Shown: positions 6,058 to 6,827 of the stretch, piece by piece
Position numbering within the stretch: the first letter of the stretch is position 1
Layout of the letters: every line of letters starts with the position of its first letter
Source of the DNA: CAYVTV01 sp964526475
GTDB taxonomy: Bacteria; Bacteroidota; Bacteroidia; Bacteroidales; GCA-2748055
Direction of reading: 5' to 3'
Length of the DNA stretch: 6,827 nucleotides
Assembly (NCBI GenBank): GCA_964526475.1
Contig: CAZGKF010000087.1
Span: 1 to 6,827 of the forward strand
Translations under genes and position numbers: made by a program
The notes under the pieces: generated by a model
The model's database searches: none
Seen by the model: only the letters and a program-made list of their open reading frames with translations
Told to the model about the DNA's origin: nothing

Positions 6058-6064
6058 TTATCTG

Positions 6065-6436
6065 CTAAATGTGTTGGTCAATTAAAATAGCATTTCCGTC
6101 TGGGTCAAGTAGAGTAATACTCGCTGGTCCATTTGTGTTTTCGTCTGCTTCGGTTTCTAAGTTTACACCTTTTTCCTTGAGGTATTTCTGTATTTCTCTT
6201 ACATCATCAAACTTTTCGAGTTTACTTGCATTCGAATCCCATCCTGGATTAAATGTCAGAATGTTATTTTTAAACATCCCTTGAAATAAACCTATCAATG
6301 AGTCTTCATTTTTCATTATGAGGTAATTTTTCTCAATATCACCTGCAAACACTTTAAAACCCAAAGTCTCGTAAAATTCTTTTGAAGCATTAATGTCTTT
6401 CACACTAAGGCTTACTGAAAATGCACCTAATTTCAT
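6065..6436 (-). CDS. VOC family (glyoxalase/bleomycin-resistance fold) protein
   Basis: A complete 123-residue single-copy VOC protein made of two beta-alpha-beta-beta-beta units: the first from GAFSVSLSVKDINASKEFYETLGFKVF (4-30), the second from DVREIQKYLKEKG (78-90) to the closing ITLLDPDGNAILIDQH (107-122). These motifs are strong for the superfamily. The histidine and glutamate metal ligands of classical glyoxalase I are not obvious: the first strand has Ser where GloA has His, and the last strand ends in D-Q-H. A lactoylglutathione lyase assignment is therefore not justified and the substrate is unknown. The start overlaps the stop of the upstream VOC remnant as ATGA. The A-rich leader AAACTAAAAAAGAGAAC looks like this gene's own original leader, captured by a deletion. 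Its expression may have changed after that event and after the intron insertion upstream. Confidence 0.88.
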   Translation of the reverse strand: MKLGAFSVSLSVKDINASKEFYETLGFKVFAGDIEKNYLIMKNEDSLIGLFQGMFKNNILTFNPGWDSNASKLEKFDDVREIQKYLKEKGVNLETEADENTNGPASITLLDPDGNAILIDQHI

Positions 6437-6747
6437 ATTGTTCTCTTTTTTAGTTTATAATTTATTTCGTCTGGTCTATTTGCGTTTCTGAATTCAAAAC
6501 TAGAACCCCATTGATTTACTTCAAGTCCCAAATTTTCAGAATACCATTCTTTTGTCTTTTCAGGATTATCTGAGAAAAAGAAAATTCCACCAATTCCTGG
6601 AACTTTTGGTGTTGTGTCTTGTTGCGAAAGTGTTTTGTCCGTTTGATTCTTTTGTTCTTTCATATTTTTTTGTTTGTCTGAAACAGAATTTCAACTTCCA
6701 AATAATAAGGCTATAAAAACAATTTTTGTCAGTATTCTATTTTTCAC
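6433..6747 (-). pseudogene. Broken VOC-family lipoprotein: TGA at the lipobox cysteine and C-terminal half deleted
   Basis: From a GTG at 6745-6747 the frame reads as a lipoprotein signal peptide, KNRILTKIVFIALLFGS, followed by TGA (6691-6693) exactly where the lipobox cysteine (TGT/TGC) should be, then NSVSDKQKN and a polar linker. The frame then enters a VOC half-domain, GIGGIFFFSDNPEKTKEWYS, LGLEVNQWGSSFEFRN and NRPDEINY. After that Tyr (about 6457) the sequence changes to KLKKRTI and stops, so the second half of the fold is gone. An ATG at 6661-6663 could still start a 76-residue cytoplasmic peptide, but it has only about half a VOC domain. A nonsense mutation plus a 3' deletion makes a pseudogene the simplest reading. 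The group II intron end lies about 25 bp upstream of the GTG, probably separating it from its promoter. Confidence 0.72.
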
Positions 6748-6770
6748 TTTCTCTGTTTTTTTCAAATGGC

Positions 6771-6827
6771 ATAGTCGAGTCACGCAAGGGAATTTCACCC
6801 TTGCGTTCTCACAGAACCGGACGTGAA
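6771..6827 (-). mobile_element. 3' end of a group II intron (domain VI and part of domain V), continuing beyond the window
   Basis: Read on the minus strand, CACGTCCGGTTC at the edge is the 3' strand of a group II domain V. The usual short linker TGTGAGA follows, then a domain VI hairpin with 9-bp arms ACGCAAGGG and CCCTTGCGT (plus-strand 6798-6806 and 6782-6790) around a 7-base loop. GAG then pairs with CTC across an unpaired A that could be the branch point, and CGACTAT leads to a 3' terminus of the AY type near 6771. The reverse-transcriptase ORF, domains I-IV and the 5' half of domain V would lie to the right of the window. The intron is oriented with the VOC genes, which form its 3' exon. 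Confidence 0.8.

Noticed and set aside
6069..6284. Plus-strand 71-codon open frame
   Set aside because: It is antisense to the well-supported VOC gene.
6691..6693. Selenocysteine recoding of the TGA in the VOC lipoprotein
   Set aside because: No convincing SECIS-like hairpin is visible immediately downstream, lipobox selenocysteine is not known to me, and the gene is also truncated. A nonsense mutation is simpler.
1..6827. CRISPR array, tRNA or rRNA genes
   Set aside because: No regularly spaced direct repeats, no cloverleaf with TTCRANY and CCA context, and no rRNA-like conserved stretches were seen on either strand.

Overview
The window looks like chromosomal DNA from a member of the Bacteroidota. 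It is AT-rich, its genes mostly lack Shine-Dalgarno sequences and start behind A-rich leaders, and one promoter fits the Bacteroidota pattern TTG-N18-TAnnTTTG. The gene families also fit: PnuC with a stand-alone NadR-type kinase, a THUMP methyltransferase, a SiaB/SiaC pair, and lipoproteins with relaxed lipoboxes. I would guess Bacteroidales or Marinilabiliales, but the window does not settle the order.

Left third (100-2365, + strand): a tight three-gene operon. PnuC imports nicotinamide riboside and overlaps by 4 bp a NadR-like ribosylnicotinamide kinase that would phosphorylate and trap it. Two bases later comes an RlmL-type 23S rRNA guanine-N2 methyltransferase, probably sharing only the transcript. 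An AT-rich hairpin with a T-run lies about 90 bp past the operon.

Middle (2567-3617, + strand): a well-formed promoter drives a two-gene partner-switching cassette, SiaB-type kinase then SiaC-type phosphoprotein. The SiaC homologue has threonine at residue 68 in an FNTSSSK motif, the position I recall as the phosphosite of Pseudomonas SiaC. Neither the SiaA phosphatase nor the SiaD diguanylate cyclase is in the window.

Right half (3618-6827): mostly eroded, mobile-element-marked DNA. It holds inverted repeats behind siaC, a broken secreted-protein fragment, and a 116-bp MITE-like element with 22-bp terminal inverted repeats flanked by TA. After these come an intact minus-strand lipoprotein (4252-4806), a 5'-truncated and frameshifted TPR-protein remnant (5036-6057), and an intact small VOC protein (6065-6436). 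Upstream of that is a VOC lipoprotein whose lipobox cysteine codon reads TGA and whose C-terminal half is missing. At the right edge is the 3' end of a group II intron (domain VI and half of domain V) that enters from outside the window. The left half is a conserved housekeeping and signalling region; the right half shows repeated deletion, frameshift and insertion.
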